NCBI GenBank assembly: GCA_019918135.1
Contig: WBZZ01002608.1
Span: 5,001-69,000, forward strand
DNA length: 64,000 nt
Reading direction: 5' to 3'
Source: Paulinella micropora
Taxonomy: Eukaryota > Cercozoa > Imbricatea > Euglyphida > Paulinellidae
The notes beneath the pieces were generated by a model. That model was not told where the DNA came from. It ran no database searches and saw nothing but the letters and a program-made list of their open reading frames with translations. This document shows, in pieces, positions 10,664 through 21,320 of this stretch (position 1 is its first letter; the number at the start of each line of letters is the position of its first letter). The position numbers and the translations under genes were made by a program.

Positions 10664-13498
10664 CTATTTCCTCCATCCAAGTGGGTTCGCCACGTGAAAT
10701 CGGTATTGACACGTATCAGCATCGAAGCTCCCAGTCAAAATCTTTTCGCATGCCTCTACCATTACCTTCTTCCTCATCACGAAGAATTCGTCATCTTGCA
10801 TTACTATTGTGTAACCCGTTCGCTGTAGGCGACCAGATGAGAATAGCGTACGATCAAGGGTAGGTAAGACGTAGGTCTCCCCCATCTCCACCTCCTGCTG
10901 CCCACCTTCTCCATTCATGCCTGTAAACGACGTATCCCCCATCGCCACAGTTTTGATGAGCCCAGAGATCCCTCTCACTGCCACCCCCTCCTCCTGTCCA
11001 ATCTTGCTTAGGGCGTCTTCTATCGGAATCATGTGCTGCGACGACCCACAGTCAAGATAGACTTCATACAGGTCCTGCCCGCCCAGTACTCCATCTTCAA
11101 AAGCCATGTGAGCTGTAGGTCCCTTGTCTCCTTCTCCACCAGTAGAGGTACCTCCTCCATCGCGATGCAGCCCTCCTTCTTGCATAGACCTCCCTTCCTC
11201 GGTCATTTCCACATCACTATCTTGTGCATTGTCGCTAACCAACTGCGTAGGCGGCGTGTTTGGTGGCTTCTTTTCATCATCCATCACATTCCGGGGTACT
11301 GGATCACCTCCACCGCCCTCTAGTGTGATGACCGTTCGCTCCTCTTCCCATCGTCCAACTCGTCTTTCTCTGTAAGCCGACTCCCCCTGTCCTGCAATCA
11401 CATCACTAGTGCCACCACTTCGACCCATTGTCGTAGCTGATGTGTTTAGCCCAGCACGCCGTTGCGCCAACGCCTGCTCTGTAGCCGCCTCAATCGAAGA
11501 CAGTTGATATACCCAGGGGAAGTAACGTTCTTTGGCACGTAGCAACACCCGTTCCGGTTCCGAGGTCATATGCCTCTTCGCCTCTTGCAGTATGTCCCAG
11601 CTCGCCTGCACATACTCGTTTGCTTCTTTGGGCGGGCCCATCAGCAGCAAGATGTCGTTGTACCTCGGTTGTAGCGCCATAGCACTCTCCCCCACGTCCG
11701 GTCTGACGGTACAATACCTCAGCAGCCTTCTGTAGGCCACATCCCCTCTTCGTCTCGTTTCATTCAGACTATGAGGTCCCAACCCCCGAGGCTCGCGGCC
11801 ACTCTCGACGACTTTAGCCCAGTCTTCCTTGCCTTCGTTCTGCGTCCATTTGCAGAACTCCTTATGGGCTGGGTAGTCGATTCTCTGGCACCCTCTATCG
11901 CAGTACGCCACCATTTTGCATCTAGAGCACATCTTGGGCTTGGCAAGCTGGGTGACACTACACGCTTCACATTCCAAGGGTACCGGCTTGCCACAGGGTT
12001 CAGCCCCCGACAGTCCACTAGCCCATTGCTCCCATTCGTCCGGAGAGATGCGGAGATTGTAGTACCACTTCCACCAATGCAGCTCCGCCAGGGGAGCATT
12101 GTTGAACACCGTACAGAAGTCGGCCACGTTCACCGTCCCATTGCTTTGGTTCCCTTCAGCCTCGCTCTCCGGTGGTGCCACAAAAACGAACCTCGTCTCA
12201 TTCTGAGCCATAAATGCATACCCACACGTCTTCTCACCCTTCTTAGGTATCACCCGCAGTCCCGAACCATCCGCCGCCGGAGCCAGGTACTCCTCCTCAC
12301 CCACTGCATATCTTGGAACAGGATCAACCATCGTTGCTCGCCTTTGACGTCTTAGATCAAACGCCATACACGACACGGCCGCGGCGGGGGGGTTCCTCGG
12401 GGCACCAGAACCTTTGCGTCCTTGGTCTCTCCCTCCATTTGCCGCGACATCTTTCTTCGGTTTTTCTTCCTTAGGAATTTTCTTGCGGTACCTGTCCTTG
12501 AGCGTTGGGCACGACTTGCCTACATGCTCGTGCCCAGGTATGCGACACTTCTCCATGCACCTGAAGTACTTGTGGCCTTTGGAACATTTGTAGCACTTCA
12601 GCTTCGGCCTATCGCTTTTGCCGCCCTTATCCCCCTTGTCTCTCTTGCCACCTTTCGCTTGCCCGTTCGCCCACATCGCCGCCTCCTCTTTGGTAGCCAT
12701 CCTCTGCTCTTCATTAGCGATTACTCTCCGTTCGAAGGCCGCTTCGAAGTCGTCCCACTCCAGCGATGGATTGGTAACTTGCGCATCCAAGAACGGCTTC
12801 CACAAATGCTTCTCTGCACACTTTGCCAGGGCGGTCTTCACGAACTGCATCTGCAGTGTGACACTGACCGGTTCACCATGATCCTCTAGGAACTCACAAT
12901 GACTCCCAAAGTCCCTCAGCTGTGCCATCATATCATCTTTAGCATTAAATTGCCAGTTGCTTACGATGCTGTTCCTTTTCTGCTTCTGGTGGGCCGCATT
13001 CCCTTGGTAGCGTTGACGCAGGATGCCGACGAGCTCCTCCGGTCGCAGCGCAGGCTCTCTGACCAAGTGTCGGACAATACTCTCCGCCGGCGATCCATAC
13101 TCTAGCGCTTTGTACAACCACATGAAGATCTGCGCCCTTCTGGCTATGATCTTCCGTCGCTGTTGCATGGTCAAAGTAATGCCATCTCCTGCCCCCGGTC
13201 CAGCTTTTGCGTCCGCAGGAGCCTTTGCCTCCCTCGCCTTAGCCTCTCTCTTGTTCTCCTTCCGGTCCCCGTAAGCCGCATCCGGTGCTCCCGCCGCAGG
13301 CTCAGCTTCAACCTCGGACCGCCATCTCAGTACATCAGCCAAAGGCGCGACATATTCCCAGCATTCGACCGAGGACAAATCCGCCCTTGCCTGCGCAAAC
13401 CAGTCATCCCAGCTTCTCCCCTTAATACCATCGATGAACGCAGGCGCCTTGCCTTGCAGGATCACAGTCGCCGCATCCTTCGTCGCAGAAGCACTCAT
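10664..13498 (-). CDS. gag: Copia Gag-protease polyprotein with CCHC and MYND fingers, 944 aa
   Basis: Single open frame from the ATG at 13498. The N-terminal third is a Gag capsid-like region (DDMMAQLRDFGSHCEFLEDH near residue 190). A lysine-rich zinc knuckle follows (CYKCSKGHKYFRCMEKC...HVGKSC, near residue 300). A MYND-type zinc finger lies near residues 495-535 (CEACSVTQLAKPKMCSRC...YCDRGCQ...HKEFC), unusual for Gag; MYND fingers normally mediate protein-protein contacts in chromatin proteins. Near the C-terminus LYEVYLDCGSSQHM is the aspartic-protease active-site region in Copia style. The start codon lies inside the primer-binding site, five bases from the LTR. A related but decayed Gag lies at 21321-23160. 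Confidence 0.85.
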   Translation of the reverse strand: MSASATKDAATVILQGKAPAFIDGIKGRSWDDWFAQARADLSSVECWEYVAPLADVLRWRSEVEAEPAAGAPDAAYGDRKENKREAKAREAKAPADAKAGPGAGDGITLTMQQRRKIIARRAQIFMWLYKALEYGSPAESIVRHLVREPALRPEELVGILRQRYQGNAAHQKQKRNSIVSNWQFNAKDDMMAQLRDFGSHCEFLEDHGEPVSVTLQMQFVKTALAKCAEKHLWKPFLDAQVTNPSLEWDDFEAAFERRVIANEEQRMATKEEAAMWANGQAKGGKRDKGDKGGKSDRPKLKCYKCSKGHKYFRCMEKCRIPGHEHVGKSCPTLKDRYRKKIPKEEKPKKDVAANGGRDQGRKGSGAPRNPPAAAVSCMAFDLRRQRRATMVDPVPRYAVGEEEYLAPAADGSGLRVIPKKGEKTCGYAFMAQNETRFVFVAPPESEAEGNQSNGTVNVADFCTVFNNAPLAELHWWKWYYNLRISPDEWEQWASGLSGAEPCGKPVPLECEACSVTQLAKPKMCSRCKMVAYCDRGCQRIDYPAHKEFCKWTQNEGKEDWAKVVESGREPRGLGPHSLNETRRRGDVAYRRLLRYCTVRPDVGESAMALQPRYNDILLLMGPPKEANEYVQASWDILQEAKRHMTSEPERVLLRAKERYFPWVYQLSSIEAATEQALAQRRAGLNTSATTMGRSGGTSDVIAGQGESAYRERRVGRWEEERTVITLEGGGGDPVPRNVMDDEKKPPNTPPTQLVSDNAQDSDVEMTEEGRSMQEGGLHRDGGGTSTGGEGDKGPTAHMAFEDGVLGGQDLYEVYLDCGSSQHMIPIEDALSKIGQEEGVAVRGISGLIKTVAMGDTSFTGMNGEGGQQEVEMGETYVLPTLDRTLFSSGRLQRTGYTIVMQDDEFFVMRKKVMVEACEKILTGSFDADTCQYRFHVANPLGWRK

Positions 13499-13504
13499 AA
13501 CCCA
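13494..13504 (-). promoter_or_regulatory. Copia primer-binding site overlapping the gag start codon
   Basis: The element strand reads TGGGTTATGAG, complementary to the anticodon stem-loop region of eukaryotic initiator tRNA-Met (CUCAUAACCCA). Drosophila copia and yeast Ty5 are known to prime from an internal tRNA-iMet fragment in this way. The ATG in the middle, which pairs with the CAU anticodon, is also the gag start codon at 13496-13498. Confidence 0.7.
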
Positions 13505-13796
13505 ATGTATTTATAAATCCGGTAGCTTAGTTGACAGAGGCCGGGTTGAAGACCGGGACACTTTGGTAGTTCGCAGTTGAACAGATTGTGAGAGATTTAT
13601 TGAGTAAAATTATTACCGCCAAAACTGAAGGCGGCAAAACCATAACATGTAACTGGCTGACAATGCCAAATTCATTAATTAGGTCAGTCGTAAATAATTG
13701 GTAAATCAGTCCTATCGACATATAATAAATGACGTAACTGTCATATCACGAGTAACTGCTGTCAGAAATTATTCTAACCGTTATTGTAATGTAAAG
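13503..13796 (-). repeat. Copia 5' LTR
   Basis: 294 bp, about one difference from 7154-7447, bordered on the right by TTTGA at 13797-13801. Confidence 0.9.
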
Positions 13797-14840
13797 TTTG
13801 ATAAGTTAGTAGGTAAAGCCAATAGGAGTGTGGCAGATTTGGTAAGAAACACCTCACCAGACTTTGGTCAGAACTTGCACACTGTGTGGGCCAGACTGAC
13901 CAAAAGGTTTGGTAAGGTGAGTGAGGAGGATGTGCAAAATAAGATAAATGCGACGAATGCATGGACGTTTGATGAGGGATGTGATTATGCTCCGCATTTT
14001 GATGCGTTTGTTGCGTTAGATGAAGAGCTAAAGGCAGTAGGCCATAAAACACCCAAAAGAACAATGGAAACAATAATCACCAATGCCCTACAAAACCCTG
14101 ACTCAGAGTATGCGTCAGAGGGGGTGAGAAAGGACTGGGGAGGATGGATGAGCACGCTGAAGATGAATAAGAAGCAGCATGCATGGTCTTTTGAGGAATG
14201 GTGGGAGGAGTTGGAAGAAAAAGCATCGAAGATAGATAGGAACAAAGAGAGAGAGAGAGAAGATCAAAAAAGAAAAAGGACACGCAGGGAAAGATGCCAA
14301 CAAAAGAGAGGAAGGGCAGAGAGGAGTTTGTTTTTGGTTTCACAAAGAGGGGATGCAAGTGGGGAGATGAATGTCGTTTTGCTCATACAGAGGGGTCAGT
14401 CACTATGGGTAGTGTGCCTGGGGTGTGCTACATGTTTGAACAGTCAGGCAGCTGTGATAGAGCTAACTGTAGGTTTAAACACACCACCACTAACAAGAAA
14501 GGGCGATGTAAAGGAACATGAACGAGAAAGAAGACTTTGAAGAAAGGAGATATGAAATGTTTCAACTGTAACATGGAGGGGTATGTGTTCTCCGCATGTG
14601 AGAAGGAGTGCAGGATGTGTGGGGGTGAGCACAGACTACATGAATGTGCAGAGATGAAGAAGGCGAGAGAAGAGCCAGGTGAGAAGGAAGAACCGAGAGA
14701 GAAGGAAAAGAGAGCAAAAGGGGAACATGGAAAGTTTGGTGGGGGGATGGAAAGTTTGGTGGGGGGAGTGATTCAGACACAGATAAGGGGAGTGAGTCAG
14801 ACACTTCTGACACAGATGAGGAAGGTGAGAAGGTGAAAGC

Positions 14841-16440
14841 ATTAAAAAGGACGATGAGATTTTTGTGGAAAAAATTTCGGAAACTGTCAAAAAGACAGGT
14901 CGGGCCGTAATTTTTTTGCTGATTCAATGTGGTAAAAAAATGGTTTGCAACCACGATTATGATTAAAGAATCTGTTTTTGCTTGTTATTCTCTTAGCTTT
15001 TGAACTATTGAACGTCATACAATGCATCTCGATAAATAATTTGATCGAATTTTGAAAAAATTTCAATATCTCTGAGACCCATCAACTTTTTTTTCAATTA
15101 ATAAAACACAAAATTTTGAATTTGAATTTCAAATTTAAATTAAATTTTTTTTCGATGTTTGAAAGCAGTGGGAACCCGATCGCATCGTAATCTTTCTAAC
15201 AAAAAAAACAGATTAAAAAATGTTAAAAACTCATTACGCCTATTTTTCCTCCGTTTTGGACCCCACTAAAACGACCTAAAAAACATATGACCCCACTGAC
15301 GGTGTTTCACCACCCGCCGGTTTGGGGACGATCCAGAGCTCAATTGGCCTCAATTCTGGCTTTGGCATTGGACGACCATGAGCCGATATCTGATACCCTT
15401 CTTTTTAGGCACCACATGTCAAACTCACAAGAGCGACCGTATAGTTTCATGGGCCACCTATCAGGGCTCTAACCGGATATGTGAGACAGAGTGTGCCTCA
15501 GCAGATTCTGAACCACGTAGTCCCATTCCCATGGTCCCACACTGTATCGGTGGTACCAGTGCGATCAGGGGGGAGCCTAGGACAGCCTGACGGAGACCAT
15601 CTCGGCTGCTCTATTTTCCTGCGATACAAATTCTTCTTGGAGCACATATGGCCATGGTTTGCATGCCTCTACTATCTTTTTCGATTGCAATCGAATTCAG
15701 ACATAAGATATTGCACCCACCAATATGATATATTATCAAGCAATCTACCGGGCAGTCGCACGCGACATACACCTTTTTCGCGGTACTACCGGCGAACCAT
15801 TTTGGACAAATGGACATGACGATATGTTCTACGAACGAACGTCATCCCATCCTTGCGGTAAACCAATGGGAAATATGTCCCGATAGAGTTATGCTCGAGC
15901 GCCACTTTTCTGACTCCAAGGACAGAAAGATAGTGGAGCAAAAGTTGAACTTATTGCAGTAACCATTCTCATGAATGGAAGAACGATGAATTAGGGGTAC
16001 TGACACGCTAGCCCCACTACAACGGTACCTTTTTCAGGACTTGCCTCCCACGGCACACGACCAGAAGTGGTATTGTACAACCATAAATGCAGTCCCCTTT
16101 TTCATGCAGGTGCAGACAGAGGTGCGGGCATTATAGTACACGCTCAACGCGGCAGAGTATGAGGAAACCCAGGTAGTAGGTCACCCGGATTCGTATTCAC
16201 CTTGTTTTGCAGACATTCGGAATCCCTACTCGAGAGCGCTGCGAGCCAAGGGTTACCCATACGGTGCCCCGTCCATACATGACGACATGGACGTCAAAGA
16301 AACCGTACCAAATATTGTGCGCATCGATCTCGCCTCGATTTATCTTGGAACCCGGGTAGACATTCGGGACACGAGACATAGCGGCTTACCTAAATCTCCC
16401 GCTAGTTCCCGTTGATCCTGGTTGGGACTCAGTGTTTTAA
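14841..16440. other. AT-rich spacer then unassigned sequence
   Basis: 14841-15250 is AT-rich with A and T runs and no coding signal. 15250-16440 has higher GC and short open stretches that I cannot identify; it may be the decayed 5' region of the Gypsy element that follows, but no LTR pair was found. Confidence 0.35.
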
Positions 16441-17853
16441 TTGCAAACACACTATCGTCTCGAGGCAGCGATGATCCTTAACGTCATCCTACCCGAGGAC
16501 GCTGATATGTTTTCCACGAATGGTCGAATCCCGGCCGCTCCGGCGTCTCAGAGACCGGAGACGACCTATCCAGAGTTCCAGGTTTACAAGAAAATAGGCG
16601 ACCGAGGGAAAATCGTCACTCGGCGAGATTCCACCCCTTTGCCATTTTCACCACCTTCTCCTACATCATCCTCGCGAGCACCTTCGATATCATCGCCATC
16701 ATCATCGTCATCATCATCGTCATCATCATCGTCTTCATCGTCCTCATATAATCGTCTCATAGTTCCTTCCGCGGCGTCAGCCGTGGAAGGACGACATGCA
16801 ATACGATATTCAATTACAGGTCCATCGTCTCTCGAACCGCAAAGGCCTCTCTGGGGATCTCAGGTACCTTTTCCACGCACCACCCGAAGTCAATTGGAGC
16901 GCTCGTCTCCAAGCGAACGCATCTCCTTTGTCTCTCCACGCCCTTCATCCCGCTCGAATGTACACGGCCCTTCATCCGCCGATTCGAAATCACAGCGGCG
17001 ATTGGAATACGGAGGACGTAGCGGAAAGGATGAGATGGAAGGCTCCCCGCCTCCCGACGAAGACGTGGAGGCTGACAAAGGCTCCTACAGCAAAAAGAAT
17101 CGACGCCGACGAAAGAAGCCCAAGACCAGCTCCCAGCCCGACGACCGACAACGACGAAGTCGCGACGACGACGACGACTACCAAGACGGTTCCTCATCCT
17201 CCTCCTCTTCTTCTTCTTCATCTTCGTCCTCCAGCTCTGCTCCAGCCCCGAGCGCAACATCGGGTAGCTGGACGACAGATAAGCAGGAGAAGACTGAAGA
17301 TAAGAATAAGAACAAGGAACGGAGTAAGAGAGGCAGCCGTGTCAAAACCCATAAGTTACGAATATGGCACTATCATGAAGTGGCCTACGACCGCCAAGGT
17401 AGGCGATACCTTCGCGCAATGTCACGAGGTGAACGCAAGCCCAGACGCCCTCAGCACCAAGCCCAACAGCAGCGTTTGCGACAGGCCATGATCCATGGCT
17501 GGAAAAATCCGATCCAGAGATGGACTACTGGTATTCCGGCTCAGCGACATGTACCCCGAAGCAAACTGCCAAGGCGCGGTCCGAGACGCGTGCGGGGCGA
17601 GCCGAGCCTGCCCCGACCGGCTTACAGCCGACCCCATAACTTAGTTCCGGAGACGCGCAGCAATATATATGCACCACGCGCAACCCATCTCCGGCAACAA
17701 AGCACTGTACACACGAAAATTGTACCAACCCATTCGATGCTTATGCTTCGAACATTGGCTGGCCCACAATGTCGATCGCCCCCTTCTCCGGGACAGCTGC
17801 GCTTCCGACCACACTCCCCTCAACACGAGCCGGAGATGTGCAAGACGCAGTGA
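16441..17853 (+). pseudogene. Gag-position low-complexity protein of the Gypsy element
   Basis: About 470 residues with two long serine runs (near residues 90-105 and 255-275), abundant Arg, Pro and Lys, and no zinc knuckle that I can see. The serine runs are encoded by imperfect TCA/TCG and TCC/TCT repeats. Its position before the reverse transcriptase suggests a Gag or Gag-linker region; sequence similarity to Gag is not evident. Confidence 0.4.
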
Positions 17854-17891
17854 CAACCCACGGAGCCGTATCCGGCCCCCATCACGCCCCA

Positions 17892-20800
17892 TATTGTGGC
17901 CCAGCTAATGTTACCGCATGACCGGGAACATCCCCCGATTAGCGGTCTAGACTGGCTCTCTATGAACATGACTTCTGATCCAGGTATATTACTCGTCACA
18001 CAAGGTGGCATCACTGGCCTATTCCCAGACCCCGTTTTGATGCTTTCAGAGCGATTATGCAGACAATACCTAGACGAACAGAAGGAAAAGAAGGCCGAAC
18101 CACCTAAACCCAAGTTCGGCCCGGATGCTATTAGCTCCAACCTCACTCCCCCTCAGAAGAAAAGAGCGAAAGATTTTCTAGAGCGTCACGGCGGCCGATT
18201 TCATGAAAAGGCTGGCTGTTTTACGCACACCGTTATCTCTTTGAAGCTACGTCCAGGTGCACAACCTATTTGGGTTCCCTGCCCTAGATGGACTCCTGCT
18301 GTCCGAGTTCCTGACCCAGTGGGCAGACGATATGCTTGCTACTGGCCGCTATGTTTTGCCTCTCCTAATTGTGAGTGGGCTACTAGGCCGTGCCCCGTAG
18401 GCAAGTTCAACTCCCTCTTGCAGGATCATTTTCAAGGCATCCGCATGGTATTCGATTACCGCGGCGGGCGCGGTCAATGACCGGCTCATCCTTCCGGTCC
18501 CCGGCCTTCCTAACCCCGATCATCACCGTGAGCTTTTCGCGGGATATAACTATATCTCTGCGTTGGACATGGTTGATGGTTTTTTGCACCTGAAGATCGA
18601 CCCTACAGACGGTAGCCGCGACATCCTCGCCGTTCCTCGTGGACTTCTAGTCCCCAAATATATGACGCAGGGTATCCACCGCGCCCCTGGTGACTTCCAA
18701 CGCGCCGTCGACAAGTCTTTTGGCCATCTCCCTTTTTTGGGTCAGACGGCCGCAGCATACATCGACGACGTACATTTGGCTCACGACGACTTCGACGTCC
18801 ACATGGACCAAGTGGAGAAGCTCATGGAGGCTGCGGAGGCAGCCGGCTGTTACTTCGCCGCGGACAAGCTACGCATTGGCTACAGCTCTCTTCCCGTGCT
18901 CGGCGGTTGAAAGTCTGCAGCAAGAAAGGCGTCGCCGCCGACACAAGCAAGATTGATGCGATCCTGAAGATCTCCGAACCGCAGAACATCACCGAGGTCC
19001 GATCTATACTCGGTATGACCAACTTTATTCAGGCACATATTCCAAACTACTCTCGCTTGGTGGCGCCGCTCTCCGATCTACTCAAGTCTACGAACGCCAG
19101 TACTAACGCCCGGCCTACGGGACCCAACTTTTTCCGTGAAAAAGAGAAGAAATGTTTTGCAAAACTCAAGCGTGTCCTGACATCGCTACCGATCCTCGCC
19201 AAGTACAACAAGACGCAACAGCTCTATCTTCGAACAGACGCTAGCATCGTTGGCATCGGTGGAGCTCTACATTCGGGCCCTGAGAAGTCTGCACCCGTCA
19301 TCTCTTATTTCTCGCTTAAATTCACGGACAATTTCGGTGGGTCATGTATGTTCGTGAAGCTTACGGTATAATTTACGGTGTCCAGCAATCCCGTTACTAT
19401 ATTGATGCTAGTGATCATCCACTGACTATTGTCACGGATCATCGCCCGCTCATATGGCTATACCACGCCAGAAGCCCGATGGTTGTTGGATGGGTCCTAG
19501 ACCACCTCCAAACTATCCGCTTCAAGGTGGAATACATTCAGGGTAAACAGAATCTCCTTCCTGATGCTCTCTCTCGAATTCCTTGTATATCGCCCGGCCA
19601 ACCCACTCTCCTTGGGGAAGTCGAAGCGACGAATCAGCTACTGGACACAATCCCGGCAATTATGTTACAGTCCAGTGGGCTCTCTTTTTGGCTCGCGATT
19701 GACGGTAGTCATCCGCAATCAGACACGCGCTTTAAGAAACATGATTGTCCAATATTGCGCGGTGCACCAACGATCAAGACCTTACAGGCCCCGTGGGACT
19801 ATGCCATAGTCATCCCGCCCGCGGAACGTGCTCCAGACGTAGCTCGTCAACTTTTTGCTCTCAACAAGCCTTTTGCTGTATTCGTTCCTCAGGACATAGT
19901 ACACCTCATACCCGACGGTAAGACCATCTCCCGCGAAACAGTATTAGCATGCCACAAGATCGTCTTTCTCGAAGACAACCTTGTGTGGCTTGTTCATAAC
20001 TTTGGATTATCGCCATGCCGTGCTCAATATGTATGCTACATCACATGCGCCGCGCGTCACGCGCGCGGATATCCAGTCAACGCAGAAAGAAGATCCCATT
20101 TTGAAACCGCTTTGGGACGGATCTACATCCATCGGCCAGGGTAATACTCTTCTCTTTTTCAAGGGAGGGCTGGCGGTACATATCATGCCCGACCGCTCCT
20201 GCCGTATATATGTTCCAAATCCCCTCATACGCAAGCTTGTCTCCCATGCTCACTTGATCCAGAATCACGCAGAGGTCCCCACCCTTGCCCCATATATCCA
20301 TCAGCGAGACATATGGTTCGGACCCGATGGGAAAGACAGGATGCATGCAGACATTGCGGCTATCCTTAAAGACTGCCACTTTTGTCAACGATCGCACGCC
20401 CGCCTCACACTTAATCATGGCCGCTATAACTTGTTAGTCTGTAACCATCCAGGTCAAGCTATAGGCATAGATCATGTTCATGTAGGGATAGAAGGCGTAC
20501 TCGAGGAGTACTTGTTAACTATAGTCGATCTATTCGCAGGTTACCTATTGTTTATTCCAGTCCTCTCCACCACTGCTGAGGAGACCGTAGAGACCATTCT
20601 CGCCCGATGGGTTTGCCTTTTTCGTTTTCCCGAGGCCATCCTGTCTGACGATCATGGATCTTTCCGTGACAATCTTGCCAAGGCCTGCAGCATGGCTGGA
20701 ATCGAATGGCTCACCACTGCGCCATACTCTCACCATCATTTAGGCATGGTAGAACGCAGGCATCAAAGCCTCCGCCGCGCTATCCAGGCACTCGCAGACA

Positions 20801-21320
20801 AAGACAAAAAGACTTGGCCCAAGGCCATGCCAGCTCTGTCATTCTCGCAGAACACTTACGTCTCCACCGCCACCGGCGTATCCGCTTTTGAAGGTATGAT
20901 GGCTCGCCAGCCACGTACATCTATCGATATTCTCGACTCTCCCGACTTCATCGCTGAACGCGCGGCTCGATCAACCGCCGCAATGACTAAGTCTGGCTCG
21001 ACGACCGTCCAGACATCGGACCACTCGACACTCTCCGCTTAGCTCGGATTGCTGTCACGGCGTACGTCATGGAATATGCTTCCTTCACGCGCAAGGCTGC
21101 CAACGAACAGAAGAACAAGCAACGGCGACGCAAACTACCCGATTGGAAGGTGGGTGACAGAGTCACCGTCTATCGCCCCAAGCAATCCACCAAAGGTATT
21201 CCCGCCTCCTCTCTTCTTCGACACGACGGCCCGTACATTATATTGGGAAAACCATCCAATAACACCTTTCGCCTCCGGCACGAGCACACCAACAAGGTCC
21301 TCCGCAAAATTGACATTTAA
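17892..21320 (+). pseudogene. pol: Gypsy pol: reverse transcriptase, RNase H, integrase, chromodomain-like tail
   Basis: Reverse transcriptase landmarks include ALDMVDGFLHLKID, GIHRAPGDFQRAVD and the catalytic AYIDDVHLAHDD near 18770. The connection domain shows ILGMTNFIQAHIPNYS. RNase H shows LRTDAS, REAYGIIYGVQQ, TDHRPLIWLYH and KQNLLPDALSRIP. The integrase has a zinc-binding end (CHFCQRSHA), a core with VDLFAGYLLFIPV, SDDHGSF and the HHLGMVERRHQSLR box. At 21069-21320 a tail with KVGDRVTVYRPK...GPYIILGK resembles the chromodomain-like C-terminus of Gypsy integrases. Several breaks, clearly inactive. Confidence 0.8.

Larger units (their letters stand above)
7154..13796 (-). mobile_element. 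Young Copia LTR retrotransposon, nearly whole
   Basis: Minus-strand element of 6643 bp with 294-bp LTRs at 7154-7447 and 13503-13796 that differ at about one position, so the insertion is very recent. Order in the element's direction: LTR, primer-binding site complementary to the anticodon region of initiator tRNA-Met, gag and protease, integrase, reverse transcriptase and RNase H, polypurine tract, LTR. This is the Ty1/copia gene order. A 5-bp target duplication (TTTGA) flanks it. It looks nearly whole, with about three frame interruptions in the pol half; some Copia groups use recoding between gag and pol, so not every interruption need be decay. Confidence 0.92.
6675..14840 (+). mobile_element. 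Older retroelement Gag-like gene split by a Copia insertion (fossil)
   Basis: Plus-strand coding sequence on both sides of the Copia element, at 6675-7153 and 13797-14840. The left part is rich in Glu, Arg and Ser. The right part is helical and Gag-like, followed by a CCCH-type zinc finger region (CKWGDECRFAH, then CDRANCRFKH) and a CCHC-like knuckle (CFNCNMEGYVFSAC). These are RNA-binding features of LTR-element Gag proteins. The flanking target duplication proves that the Copia element landed inside it. The gene is otherwise broken, about two breaks, and older than the insert. The exact superfamily is unresolved. Confidence 0.55.
16441..21320 (+). mobile_element. Decayed Gypsy-type LTR retrotransposon (fossil)
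   Basis: Gene order is that of Ty3/gypsy: a Gag-like low-complexity region, reverse transcriptase, RNase H, integrase, and a C-terminal chromodomain-like tail. No LTRs or target duplication could be found, so the copy is incomplete. It is broken in many places (about six or more) and much older than the Copia element at 7154-13796. Its right edge at 21320 passes directly into a Copia gag fragment. Confidence 0.8.
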
